DNA from: Pseudomonas sp. GV085
GTDB lineage: Bacteria > Pseudomonadota > Gammaproteobacteria > Pseudomonadales > Pseudomonadaceae
Length of the DNA stretch: 64,000 nucleotides
Direction of reading: 5' to 3'
Assembly: GCF_003050925.1 (NCBI RefSeq)
Contig: NZ_QAOV01000008.1
Location: 62,001-126,000, forward strand
How positions within the stretch are numbered: the stretch's first letter is position 1; every line of letters starts with the position of its first letter. A program made the position numbers and the translations under genes. This document shows, one piece after another, positions 36,641 to 44,289 of the stretch. The notes under the pieces are model-generated. The model saw nothing but the letters and a program-made list of their open reading frames with translations, was not told the DNA's origin and did not search any database.

Positions 36641-37038
36641 TGCGCACCCCGCAGCATGTCGATGCGGCGGAAAGTTTCATACAGCGAAATCATGTCGCCC
36701 TGGGCCATGATCGCCAGCGGCGAACGCCCGTTGAAAAACTCGTTGTCATTGGCCATCGAGGCAAAGCCGTAGACGTTGTCCGGGTTGTCGAACACCAGCC
36801 GCAACGTCGCGTGAATGTTCAGCACAAAACTGATGCGCTGCATCTGGTCTGCATCCAGCGCCACCGCCCAATCCGGGTCACGCTGACGAGCGCGGGTGTA
36901 GGTGCTGCGGGAAATACGCAGGATGCGACAGGCCTGGTCGCTGGTGGCTTTCCACTTTTCCAGAATACCCACGGCGGCACGCAGGCCGGTGACGCACTGG
37001 TTTTTGCTGAAGGATTGGGGTTGCAGGGGGACGGCCAT
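36634..37038 (-). CDS. Xre/ParS (DUF2384-type) antitoxin
   Basis: A 134-residue antitoxin with an Xre-like helix-turn-helix (ATSDQACRILRISRSTYTRARQ) and the C-terminal DUF2384/MbcA region (FDNPDNVYGFASMANDNEFFNGRSPLAIMAQGD) that blocks the RES active site. The start at 37038 has AGGA eight bases upstream; longer starts would run through the operator. It precedes and overlaps the toxin gene. Confidence 0.92.
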   Translation of the reverse strand: MAVPLQPQSFSKNQCVTGLRAAVGILEKWKATSDQACRILRISRSTYTRARQRDPDWAVALDADQMQRISFVLNIHATLRLVFDNPDNVYGFASMANDNEFFNGRSPLAIMAQGDMISLYETFRRIDMLRGAQW

Positions 37039-37053
37039 GTTTGTGTCCTTAGG

Positions 37054-37071
37054 TTGAATCTGTAGATTCAA
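37054..37071 (-). promoter_or_regulatory. palindromic operator of the Xre-RES operon
   Basis: Perfect 8 bp arms TTGAATCT and AGATTCAA around two bases. The half-site TGTAGATT occurs again at 37073-37080 and as TGTAGAGC at 37090. The palindrome spans the predicted transcription start, so antitoxin binding would repress the operon. Confidence 0.65.
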
Positions 37072-37099
37072 ATGTAGATTTATTGAGTCTGTAGAGCAA
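37071..37099 (-). promoter_or_regulatory. predicted sigma-70 promoter of the Xre-RES operon
   Basis: On the minus strand TTGCTC, a 17-base spacer and TACATT give a modest -35/-10 pair directly upstream of the palindrome. Confidence 0.4.
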
Positions 37100-37476
37100 T
37101 ATTGGTGCGACGGATGGGCTTAACATGCCAATGCAATTGGGCCGCGATCTTGCTGAAGCTATGTGTTACTGAAACCGACGATGCAGGTCTGGAAAGACAT
37201 CCTGGGCAAACCAGGCGGGCAGGCCGGGGGGGAACCGGGTCCAGCCAGGATTTCGAGGTGAATAAGGACATGGCAGTTTGTATCGCCAGAATTGTCTTCA
37301 CATTTTATTTCATATAAAAAATCGTTTAAAAAGCTTTATTTTGTTGGTTTTTATATGGCTTTGTGGAGCTTTTTAACTGAGCTGCCTTCACGTTTTATTT
37401 CACAATTTTATTTAAAGAACTCCAGGATTCTGGAATGCCAATCGCCAGCAAATACAAATCAGGCGCCCGTATTCAA
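37100..37476. other. AT-rich intergenic stretch without a convincing gene
   Basis: From about 37280 to 37430 the sequence is strongly AT-rich (runs such as TTTTATTTCATATAAAAAATCG), unlike the flanks. The short open frames here have no ribosome-binding sites or recognisable protein. It probably marks an insertion or deletion boundary. Confidence 0.5.
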
Positions 37477-37709
37477 TTACTTCGCTGCGACGCCCTCAAG
37501 TAGCGCCTGCACTTGCCTGGCCTGCGGGTTGCCCGCCGTTTTTCCATTGGGAATAAACGCCGCGCCCACGACTGCATCACTGATGAAACGTCCGCCCCAG
37601 TGCATCCAGCCGAGTCGCAATAGGCGGCAAGCGCCGACTGCTCAACGCCAGCGTCCGCACATCATCCGCCGTGCTCTGCGCGATGCTCTGCACCGACTGC
37701 AAGCGCCCG
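37477..37709 (-). pseudogene. frameshifted 3' remnant of an unidentified gene
   Basis: On the minus strand a coding-like segment reads SVQSIAQSTADDVRTLALSS then shifts frame near 37600 to GWMHWGGRFISDAVVGAAF and ends EGVAAK-stop at 37477. The upstream side is cut exactly at a REP half element. No start exists. I do not recognise the parent family. Confidence 0.4.
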
Positions 37710-37710
37710 A

Positions 37711-37728
37711 CAAGCTCCCTCGCCACAG
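37711..37728. repeat. REP half element, type B
   Basis: CAAGCTCCCTCGCCACAG, the outer end of a type B arm without its partner, at the edge of the gene remnant. Confidence 0.75.
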
Positions 37729-37896
37729 GTCTTTTAACGCTGAGCCATTTAAGCAAATCGATTGCCGGCGTGGTCGAGGTGTATTTGAGAAACCGTGGAG
37801 AGCGTAGCCCTTGGCCGTCATTCCAGGCGGGTACGACGTCGCTTGTGGAAAAACAATGTCCGATATAGAGGCAAGTAATACCGAAGTGATGGGGGA

Positions 37897-37929
37897 GTAC
37901 GACAGACTCCATTGCAAAGTCTGTCGTAC
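37897..37929 (-). terminator. 12 bp-stem hairpin after the 45-residue gene
   Basis: Perfect arms GTACGACAGACT and AGTCTGTCGTAC with a 9-base loop, 12 bp beyond the stop of the small basic gene. No T-run follows on either strand, so termination is uncertain; it may instead stabilise the message. Confidence 0.5.
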
Positions 37930-37940
37930 ACCCGAGGCAA

Positions 37941-38078
37941 TTACGATTTCTTCGGCGGATAGTTGCTGCGCAAGCGACCGGACTTTTTGCCGGTGGTTTT
38001 GCTCGGCAGGTTCGGCACCAACGGACGGGATCTGGGTTGGGGGTTGGAGCGGCTTTGGGGTTGAGGTTGTTTGCTCAT
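37941..38078 (-). CDS. small basic proline-rich protein (45 aa)
   Basis: A 45-residue frame starting MSKQPQPQSRSNPQPRSRP and ending SNYPPKKS. It has a perfect AGGAGG six bases before the ATG, the best Shine-Dalgarno site in this region, and a strong hairpin after the stop. The composition (Pro, Gln, Arg, Lys, Ser; almost no acidic residues) implies a disordered nucleic-acid- or ribosome-binding protein. Function unknown. It lies in otherwise decayed sequence, which argues that it is maintained. Confidence 0.65.
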   Translation of the reverse strand: MSKQPQPQSRSNPQPRSRPLVPNLPSKTTGKKSGRLRSNYPPKKS

Positions 38079-38372
38079 GGTTCGCCTCCTGAATTTTCAG
38101 GGATTCGCGAAGTGGTTTACTGATGAAGTTTAGCTAATTGACTGTGGGTTGGGTCGATTGGCTCTTGGGGCGTGTGTTGTGAGCGATCGGCTTTTGTTTT
38201 CAGCCCCATTGATAGACCCCCTTACGCAATCCTCGGATTTTGCCTACAACTTCGGCAGGAGTATCCCGCTATTCCAAAGATGAAAAACGGGAAATATTGA
38301 CGGCGTAGAAAGGGGGGATCACCGGCTGTTCGGAGAGAACCTTTTGAACAGCAAAGCGCGAAGGGATGAACC

Positions 38373-38567
38373 ATGCTACAAAACGACCGCGACAATCTGG
38401 AACTCGATAAACTGCAACTCGAAATCCGAAGGTCCATGGCCGAAACCCGAAAACTCACGGCAGAAGAGCGCAAGTTCAGGCAAGAGACCTTCTGGTACCC
38501 GATTGCGGTGGGGGCTGGTAGGGTGACCGCTATCGTCGCTGCTGTCAGCCTATGGGCGAAGTTTTGA
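38373..38567 (+). CDS. small membrane protein with helical cytosolic part
   Basis: A 64-residue protein: an amphipathic, charged helix (DNLELDKLQLEIRRSMAETR, then KLTAEERKFRQE) followed by one C-terminal membrane segment (WYPIAVGAGRVTAIVAAVSL). AGGG lies eight bases upstream. Proteins of this build occur in many proteobacteria and some prophages; function unknown. It forms a tandem with the next small gene, which has the same topology. Confidence 0.65.
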   Translation: MLQNDRDNLELDKLQLEIRRSMAETRKLTAEERKFRQETFWYPIAVGAGRVTAIVAAVSLWAKF

Positions 38568-38622
38568 GCATTCGTACCCGCCACAACAGATACGACTCGT
38601 GACCCACACAGGAAGTAGCAGC

Positions 38623-38808
38623 ATGTCCACACAACCTACGAATCAAGCCAGCATTGAACAACTGCACCGCGACGTTGCAGCTTTTGTCGAGGAGATGCGT
38701 AGTCCCGCCCCGAACGCGATCCGCTCTACTGTGGTGCCGTTCGGCATCGGTGCCGCCCTGGCACTGACAATCTTTGTTGTCGCCGCCCTGGTAGTCCGAC
38801 TGGTCTAG
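38623..38808 (+). CDS. small tail-anchored membrane protein
   Basis: A 61-residue protein with a polar N-terminal helix (ASIEQLHRDVAAFVEEMRS) and a C-terminal membrane segment (VVPFGIGAALALTIFVVAAL). AGGA lies nine bases before the ATG. The stop codon is inside the left arm of a 10 bp inverted repeat. Function unknown; likely partner of the preceding small protein. Confidence 0.6.
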   Translation: MSTQPTNQASIEQLHRDVAAFVEEMRSPAPNAIRSTVVPFGIGAALALTIFVVAALVVRLV

Positions 38809-38879
38809 TCTTTTACCCTTGCGCCGATGGTTGGGGCGTTTGGGTGAAACAGGTGTAAATCTGTTTCAGGACTAGACCA
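38801..38879. repeat. nested inverted repeats after the small-gene pair
   Basis: Outer perfect arms TGGTCTAGTC and GACTAGACCA, 59 bp apart, enclose an inner perfect hairpin TGAAACAG / CTGTTTCA (38845-38852 and 38861-38868). There is no T-run. It may be a terminator or a recombination scar. Confidence 0.6.
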
Positions 38880-38981
38880 AAAGAAGAATACAGGCGCCCT
38901 CGGCGCCCATATGTAGTCACTCTCCCACCTGCGCCCGCAACTGCCGCCCATCATCTTTCGTGCGCGACGTATACAGTAAAT

Positions 38982-38995
38982 ATTGAAGTATTGAA
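38982..38995 (+). promoter_or_regulatory. possible PrtN-type P-box before the bacteriocin
   Basis: ATTGAAGTATTGAA contains two ATTG units with GT between them, resembling P-boxes of pyocin genes. A LexA half-site-like TATACAGTA lies just upstream (38970-38978). Both matches are partial. Confidence 0.3.
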
Positions 38996-39067
38996 AATGC
39001 TACGTTGTTGCGGCATAACTTTTGCTCTGTCTATTTTATGGAATTGATATTGTGCATGGAGCGCTAT

Positions 39068-40840
39068 ATGCAAGAACCAATTACACATTATTCACCTGTA
39101 ATAACGCCTGAGTCTCGACAGGTTCAAGCTACAGAAGCCCAAGTTTTTCCTTCAAGCTTCGATAGTGTTTTGTTTTGGGATGGGGCTGTCCCGGCAGTTA
39201 CTACGCCCCATAGTATTGAGAGTACCAAAAACCCCAGTAACGCATACCAAAAGTTGGAGGCGATAGGACTTTCGGTGCACGATCAGATAACGAGTGTTTT
39301 TTCTGGTGCTACACCGAATGTTCGAGATTATCTAGAAAGACGCATAGTCGCAGCCATTGACGGGCAGGGGTTCAATGCGTTGGAAGCTGCCTTGAAAAAG
39401 AAAGCGATCATTGTAGAACTTCTGCAAAGGGCCAGAATCCATAGATGTTGGCTCGATGCACTACTATATAATGGTTTAGACGCATTGTCGCTAGACAGAG
39501 AAATGAGTGCCGCGGTATTTGCATCGAATGCTGATGCAGAAGACGATATGGCAGTGCGACAAAGCTTTTATGAAGAATATCTATTATCGCTAACTGCCGC
39601 CTACGTTAAACGAATCCTTGTCGAAGCCATCTCCATTCTGGAGGACGCTTCCACAACTGCAGACGCGGCAATCCATAGCGCCTTGGCAAGGGGCGAAGTC
39701 GCTTACACCTACAGGTTACACATTGGTAATGGCATAGAGGCGGGCACTGTGGCGGGTGCCATTGCCATCCATGTCGCCGAAGGTTGGACCTTCGGGGCAG
39801 TGATCCATGAAGGCATTAAGTTGTTGGCAGGGTTGGGGGAGGCACTTATCAGTCGGGCCACTGCTGTTGGGATCGGAGCCTTGTTCTATTCACCTGCTCT
39901 TGCTAACGGCGAACGCTTTCCTCAAACAGCTCTCAAACTACCCGGTACCACTTTTTTACCAAAGCTGCCGTCAAACCTGAATGAAATCGCCGCTGCCGAA
40001 GGAACCATTGACCTTCCTTATCGGATTTATGGCGACCTTAACCAATACACACTCGTTGCAACCCCGGCTGGAGGGAGCGTCTCGGAAAAAGTGCCAGTGC
40101 GAGCATTGGCATTCGATCCAGCGACCAGCGCCTACAGTTTCACGTCAAACGATACACCGCCCATTATCCTCAGTTTTCCAATTATTCACTTGGGAAACGG
40201 CTCGACAACTTCGCCTGCCCGCCCTGCGCAAGTACCGACTTACACTGGAGTTACGCTGTCGCCATTGCTTGTGCAGCCTGAAACCTTGCCCGCGGTCGAA
40301 TTGCCTGATTTCAGGGATTGCATTTACTGCTTTCCGATTGAAAGCGGTCTGCCGCCAATCTACGTTGTTTTTAATAGTCCTTATGAAGGAGCAACCACAA
40401 GGGGAAAATACAGCGGTCGACTTTTCAATCCCGCCAAAGCTGGAGGCCCAATCCTCGATCTCGATTGGACAAGTGCTACCGTGAGCCAAGCGGGTATTGA
40501 CCTGGTAAAATTACATACGGGACGCTTTGGGCCTTCGGACGCCAATGCCATTATGATTTTTCGCTTGAAAAAAATTCTGCTGGGTGAATTGGTAATCACA
40601 GATGTGGACAAACGCTTCTATACTCATGAAATCAGAGAGCTGGAACGTTTCAGAGCATTAGGTGTGGTTGACGGTGTAGACCCGAATGACGACGGTATTA
40701 TTTGGAATAACACTCACGCCGCGACGCTGGAGGACTACAAGGTCAAGGATGCTTTTGAACTGCTCTATACACCTGATGCTTTAGAAGCGGATGAAAAACA
40801 AAGGGGACGAGAGTACAAGAAACTTGGAGGGGTAAAATAA
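39068..40840 (+). CDS. S-type pyocin/colicin-like bacteriocin
   Basis: A 590-residue protein with the S-type pyocin (translocation) domain in its middle (about 290-420: LPYRIYGDLNQYTLVATP, VPVRALAFDPATSAYSF, PTYTGVTLSPLLVQP) and a C-terminal cytotoxic domain (about 430-590) with GKYSGRLFNP, GGPILDLDW and RFYTHEIRELERFRALGVVDG. It does not show the HNH signature of colicin E9 or pyocin S2 nuclease domains. The N-terminal part should bind a surface receptor. The ATG at 39068 is preferred (TGGAG six bases upstream) over 39038 and 39056. The gene is AT-richer than its neighbours, consistent with acquisition. The immunity gene overlaps its stop. Confidence 0.85.
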   Translation: MQEPITHYSPVITPESRQVQATEAQVFPSSFDSVLFWDGAVPAVTTPHSIESTKNPSNAYQKLEAIGLSVHDQITSVFSGATPNVRDYLERRIVAAIDGQGFNALEAALKKKAIIVELLQRARIHRCWLDALLYNGLDALSLDREMSAAVFASNADAEDDMAVRQSFYEEYLLSLTAAYVKRILVEAISILEDASTTADAAIHSALARGEVAYTYRLHIGNGIEAGTVAGAIAIHVAEGWTFGAVIHEGIKLLAGLGEALISRATAVGIGALFYSPALANGERFPQTALKLPGTTFLPKLPSNLNEIAAAEGTIDLPYRIYGDLNQYTLVATPAGGSVSEKVPVRALAFDPATSAYSFTSNDTPPIILSFPIIHLGNGSTTSPARPAQVPTYTGVTLSPLLVQPETLPAVELPDFRDCIYCFPIESGLPPIYVVFNSPYEGATTRGKYSGRLFNPAKAGGPILDLDWTSATVSQAGIDLVKLHTGRFGPSDANAIMIFRLKKILLGELVITDVDKRFYTHEIRELERFRALGVVDGVDPNDDGIIWNNTHAATLEDYKVKDAFELLYTPDALEADEKQRGREYKKLGGVK

Positions 40841-41112
40841 TGAGCGTCATTGCAACCATCGTACTTAACGAAAAACCTGAAGAGGTAATTCTGTTTGTAA
40901 CCAAAAATCAATTAGGTATTTCCTTTCCTCAGCTTGATGGTCTTTATAATCGGGCTAACTGGGCGCATGTGGAGAACAACATTGGTCTATTGAAACTTGT
41001 CAAAAAAATGTGTGATGCCGGTTTTATAAAAAATAATGGGATCAGAGTTGTGAGAGGGCCCAACTGGAGAGAGCCGGCATTCATGCTCGAAGGCAAATAT
41101 ACCTTTGATTGA
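40840..41112 (+). CDS. cognate immunity protein of the bacteriocin
   Basis: A 90-residue AT-rich gene whose ATG overlaps the bacteriocin stop (TAATG), the standard toxin-immunity arrangement. The protein looks like a small winged-helix-type fold (LGISFPQLDGLYNRANWAHV, LLKLVKKMCDAGFIKNNGIR) ending VRGPNWREPAFMLEGKYTFD. Assignment rests on position and size; no immunity family was recognised with certainty. A strong terminator follows. Confidence 0.8.
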   Translation: MSVIATIVLNEKPEEVILFVTKNQLGISFPQLDGLYNRANWAHVENNIGLLKLVKKMCDAGFIKNNGIRVVRGPNWREPAFMLEGKYTFD

Positions 41113-41223
41113 CAACACCAAGTGCCTGAACGCAGGCGCCAGAGAACGGTGACAGTAGCTATCATTTCGTAGTCGTCCGGTTCCCTTGTCCAGTCGTTTA
41201 GATCATCGAAGGTTTCCCGGGTT

Positions 41224-41256
41224 GAGCCGCTGCTGCAGCGGCTCTTCTCTTTGTTT
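41224..41256 (+). terminator. rho-independent terminator of the bacteriocin operon
   Basis: Perfect 9 bp stem GAGCCGCTG / CAGCGGCTC with a 3-base loop, then TTCTCTTTGTTT. Confidence 0.88.
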
Positions 41257-41340
41257 CGGGCATATTGAGTATCTTCGCCTGATTGGTTTTTCGCGGTCTC
41301 GAATCAAGCTGACGGGTAACCCCTTTTCTGGACCAGCATT

Positions 41341-41366
41341 AAAACGGGTGCCGAGACACCCGTTTT
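41341..41366 (-). terminator. terminator of the 90-residue gene
   Basis: Perfect 10 bp stem AAAACGGGTG / CACCCGTTTT with a 6-base loop, directly after the stop at 41370; symmetrical A and T ends make it bidirectional. Confidence 0.88.
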
Positions 41367-41369
41367 CAT

Positions 41370-41642
41370 TTACTCCGCAGCCTGCGCCCGCAGCCGGCGA
41401 CCAATCACATCCATCAAATCACAACCATCGCACAACGGAATGACCAGCAGTTTGCAGAAGTCCTCCAGCACCACCGTGTCGCAACCGAGTTCGGAGCGAT
41501 AGGCGATGTTTTCCAACACCTGCGTAACCGCCCGAATACGGTAGTCGGCCATGGCTTGCAGGACGTCGAGTGGGGCTTGGGTGTCGATGAGCAGGGAGGC
41601 CGGAACCATGTTGATTCCGGTGAGGGGCATGTATCGGTTCAT
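41370..41642 (-). CDS. small protein, DUF3077-like
   Basis: A 90-residue cytosolic protein. The blocks PLDVLQAMADYRIRAVTQVLENIA and LCDGCDLMDVIGRRLRAQ are helical and resemble the DUF3077/DUF6124 type of Pseudomonas small proteins, of unknown function. It has its own terminator and a structured leader (41698-41754). A comparable gene with a more elaborate leader is at 53345. Confidence 0.65.
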   Translation of the reverse strand: MNRYMPLTGINMVPASLLIDTQAPLDVLQAMADYRIRAVTQVLENIAYRSELGCDTVVLEDFCKLLVIPLCDGCDLMDVIGRRLRAQAAE

Positions 41643-41697
41643 TTTGAATGATCTCTGTTTGTTGGGCTCAAGGCCGTCAGTCGGTCATTCTCTGTTG

Positions 41698-41754
41698 TCA
41701 GGTCGCCAAACCCGAATCGCCATATTGGGCGACGGCGCCGACTATAAGCCGCAC
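41698..41754 (-). promoter_or_regulatory. possible peptide-coding, structured leader of the 90-residue gene
   Basis: A GTG-initiated 18-codon frame ending VAQYGDSGLAT-stop lies 55 bp upstream of the gene, without a clear ribosome-binding site. A hairpin with GTCGCC / GGCGAC ends spans 41702-41733 within it. Whether it is translated is unknown. Confidence 0.3.
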
Positions 41755-41938
41755 GGGATCAGCGCGTAAGGTGAGACATTCTGAGCTTCATGTAGGACCC
41801 GCGACGATGAAACTTCAGACCTTTCCCCTCACGTCGCTGGAAATATAAACACAGACCTGAGATGTTCACCGCCCCTTGGTTTCAGCCACCAACGCTATCC
41901 TTAATCATCGCTCCTGCCGTCAAGATGGACCTTCCCGA

Positions 41939-43297
41939 ATGCAAACCCCAACCCCCCAACGCCCCCTCTGGAAAACCTACCTGCTGTTCCTCGCCCCAAT
42001 GGTCCTGTCGAACTTCCTGCAATCCATGTCCGGCACGGTCAACAGCATCTACATCGGCCAGATGCTCGGCACCCAGGCCTTGGCCGCCGTGTCGGGGATG
42101 TTCCCCATCGTGTTTTTCTTCATCGCCCTGGTCATCGGCCTCGGCGCCGGCGCGGGTGTGTTGATCGGGCAGGCGTGGGGTGCGCGGGAGACGCATCTGG
42201 TGAAGGCGATTGCCGGGGCGACGTTGTTGTTGGGGGTGTTGATCGGGTTGGTGGCGGCGGTGGTGGGCAGTGTGTTTGCGCGGTCGGCGTTGGTGGGGTT
42301 GGGGACGCCGGCGGATGTGCTGGACGATGCGGTGGCGTATGCCCATGTGATGTTGTGGATCATGCCGTCGCTGTTGGTGTTTGTGCTGTTCACGCAGTTG
42401 CTGCGCGGGGTCAGCGATACGTTGTCGCCGTTGTTGGCGCTGGTGGTGTCGACCATGGTGGGGTTGGCGTTGACGCCGGCGTTGATTCGCGGCTGGTTGG
42501 GTTTTGCGCCGATGGGGATTCAGAGTGCGGCGGTTGCCGGGTTGGTGGGTAACCTGGTGGCGATGGGGTTATTGGCGTGGCGCTTGCTTGGCAAGGGCCA
42601 TCCACTGGCGCCGGACCGCGAGTTCTTTGCGGCGATGAAGCTGGACGTGGCGATTCTCGGCAAGGTGCTGCGCATCGGTTTGCCCACCGGGTTGCAGATG
42701 GTGGTGTTGTCGCTGTCGGAGCTGGTGATTCTGGCGCTGGTGAACCAGCACGGCTCCCAGGCGACGGCGGCTTACGGAGCGGTGACGCAGATCGTCAATT
42801 ACGTGCAGTTCCCGGCGCTGTCGATTGCAATCACCGCGTCGATCCTCGGGGCGCAGGCGATCGGGGCGGGGCGCATCGAGCGCATCGGGCCGATTTTGAA
42901 GACCGGGCTGATGATCAATGTGTGTTTGACCGGTGGCCTGGTGGTGCTCGGGTACTTGTTGTCGAGCTGGTTGCTGGCGTCGTTCCTCACCGAAGAGGCG
43001 ACGCGGACCATGGCCCGGCACCTGTTGCACATCATGCTCTGGAGCCTGTTGGTGTTCGGCTTCCAGGCGATCATCGGCGGCATCATGCGTGCCAGCGGCA
43101 CGGTGATGGTGCCGGTGGCGATTTCGATTGTGTGCGTGGTGGGCGTGCAGTTGCCGGCGGCGTATCTGCTGGATGCGAAGTTCGGGTTGCAAGGGGTGTG
43201 GATGGCGTTTCCGGTGGCGTATCTGGGGATGCTGGTGTTGCAGACGCTGTATTACAAACTGGTGTGGCAGCATCAGAAGATTGAGCGGTTGGTTTAG
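41939..43297 (+). CDS. MATE-family efflux transporter
   Basis: A 452-residue inner-membrane protein with twelve membrane segments, the MATE norm. The N-terminal LLFLAPMVLSNFLQSMSGTVNSIYIGQMLG and GAGAGVLIGQAWGAR are family hallmarks, repeated in the second half (PTGLQMVVLSLSELVILALV, ASILGAQAIGAGRIERI). It probably exports cationic drugs or metabolites by Na+ or H+ antiport. The ATG at 41939 has only a weak site. It stands alone in its orientation. Confidence 0.92.
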   Translation: MQTPTPQRPLWKTYLLFLAPMVLSNFLQSMSGTVNSIYIGQMLGTQALAAVSGMFPIVFFFIALVIGLGAGAGVLIGQAWGARETHLVKAIAGATLLLGVLIGLVAAVVGSVFARSALVGLGTPADVLDDAVAYAHVMLWIMPSLLVFVLFTQLLRGVSDTLSPLLALVVSTMVGLALTPALIRGWLGFAPMGIQSAAVAGLVGNLVAMGLLAWRLLGKGHPLAPDREFFAAMKLDVAILGKVLRIGLPTGLQMVVLSLSELVILALVNQHGSQATAAYGAVTQIVNYVQFPALSIAITASILGAQAIGAGRIERIGPILKTGLMINVCLTGGLVVLGYLLSSWLLASFLTEEATRTMARHLLHIMLWSLLVFGFQAIIGGIMRASGTVMVPVAISIVCVVGVQLPAAYLLDAKFGLQGVWMAFPVAYLGMLVLQTLYYKLVWQHQKIERLV

Positions 43298-43364
43298 TTG
43301 GTTTTTTGATTGCCTGTTCGCGATTGTGGTGGTTCAGTGGTGTAGATGTTGATTGTGCTGACGT

Positions 43365-43390
43365 CTTCGCGGGCAAGCCCGCTCCCACAG
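43365..43390. repeat. single REP half element
   Basis: CTTCGCGGGCAAGCCCGCTC followed by CCACAG; no second arm nearby. Confidence 0.75.
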
Positions 43391-43489
43391 GGACTGTGTT
43401 GTTTGTAATCTTGTGCACACTGAAAATCAGGTACTTCATCAGTGGGAGCAGGATTCACCGATAGGCCTGATCGCCTGGGGAGGTTTCCG

Positions 43490-44158
43490 ATGAGCCCCTT
43501 GTCCCATTCCATCCTGCAAGACCGGCCAGCGGCCGGACGACGTTTGGTAGAGCCGCTGCTGCCTTACGCCAACCGCCCCGATGTGATCGTTCTGGCCTTG
43601 CCCCGTGGTGGCGTGCCGGTGGCTTATGAGGTGGCCACGGCGCTGAAGGTTCGCCTGGACCTGATGCTGGTGCGCAAGCTCGGTGTGCCGTCACACCCGG
43701 AGTACGCCATGGGCGCAATTGCCAGCGGCGGTATCCAGATTCGTAATGAAGAGGCACTGCGCGTGCACCCGATCGATCGCGCCGCTTTCGACGCCGTGGT
43801 CGAACGGGAACGCCGCGAACTGCTGCGCCGCGAGAAGGTCTACCGCGGTACGCGGCCGGCGGTGCTGCTCAAGGATCAGGTGGTGATCCTGATCGACGAC
43901 GGCCTGGCCACCGGCGCTTCAATGAGGGCGGCGATCCAGGCGCTGCGGGTACAGGCGCCTTCGCGCATCGTGGTGGCGGTGCCGGTGGCGCCGATCGAGA
44001 CGGTGCAGGCCCTGCGCAGCGAGGTGGATGAACTGGTCTGCCCGCTGATGCCCGAGTGGTTCACGTCGATTGGGTATTGGTATATGGATTTTACCCAGAC
44101 CTCGGATGCCGAGGTGATCGAGCTGTTGCAGCGGGCGTGGCAGCGCGAGGAGTGCTGA
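43490..44158 (+). CDS. phosphoribosyltransferase-domain protein
   Basis: A 222-residue type I PRTase-fold protein with the PRPP loop VVILIDDGLATGASMRAAI and the N-terminal VIVLALPRGGVPVAYEVATAL block. The variable hood DLMLVRKLGVPSHPEYAMGAI is that of the predicted phosphoribosyltransferases often linked to stress or erythromycin-esterase-type genes. The exact base or substrate is unknown. GGGGAGG precedes the ATG at 43490. Confidence 0.88.
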   Translation: MSPLSHSILQDRPAAGRRLVEPLLPYANRPDVIVLALPRGGVPVAYEVATALKVRLDLMLVRKLGVPSHPEYAMGAIASGGIQIRNEEALRVHPIDRAAFDAVVERERRELLRREKVYRGTRPAVLLKDQVVILIDDGLATGASMRAAIQALRVQAPSRIVVAVPVAPIETVQALRSEVDELVCPLMPEWFTSIGYWYMDFTQTSDAEVIELLQRAWQREEC

Positions 44159-44289
44159 CGGCCATCTGCAGGTGGTCGCAAATCACCGCGTGAGGTGGAA
44201 TAAACGCCGGTTGTTTGCTTAAGTCATTTTGATGCCACCCGACCTGTGCGGCACCCCAATTCAAGACGGGAGCCCTCCCGGAGAGTGCC

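Noticed and set aside
36640..41112. Complete prophage or integrative element
   Set aside because: Toxin-antitoxin, micro-proteins and a bacteriocin are present, but no integrase, terminase, structural gene or att repeat was found.
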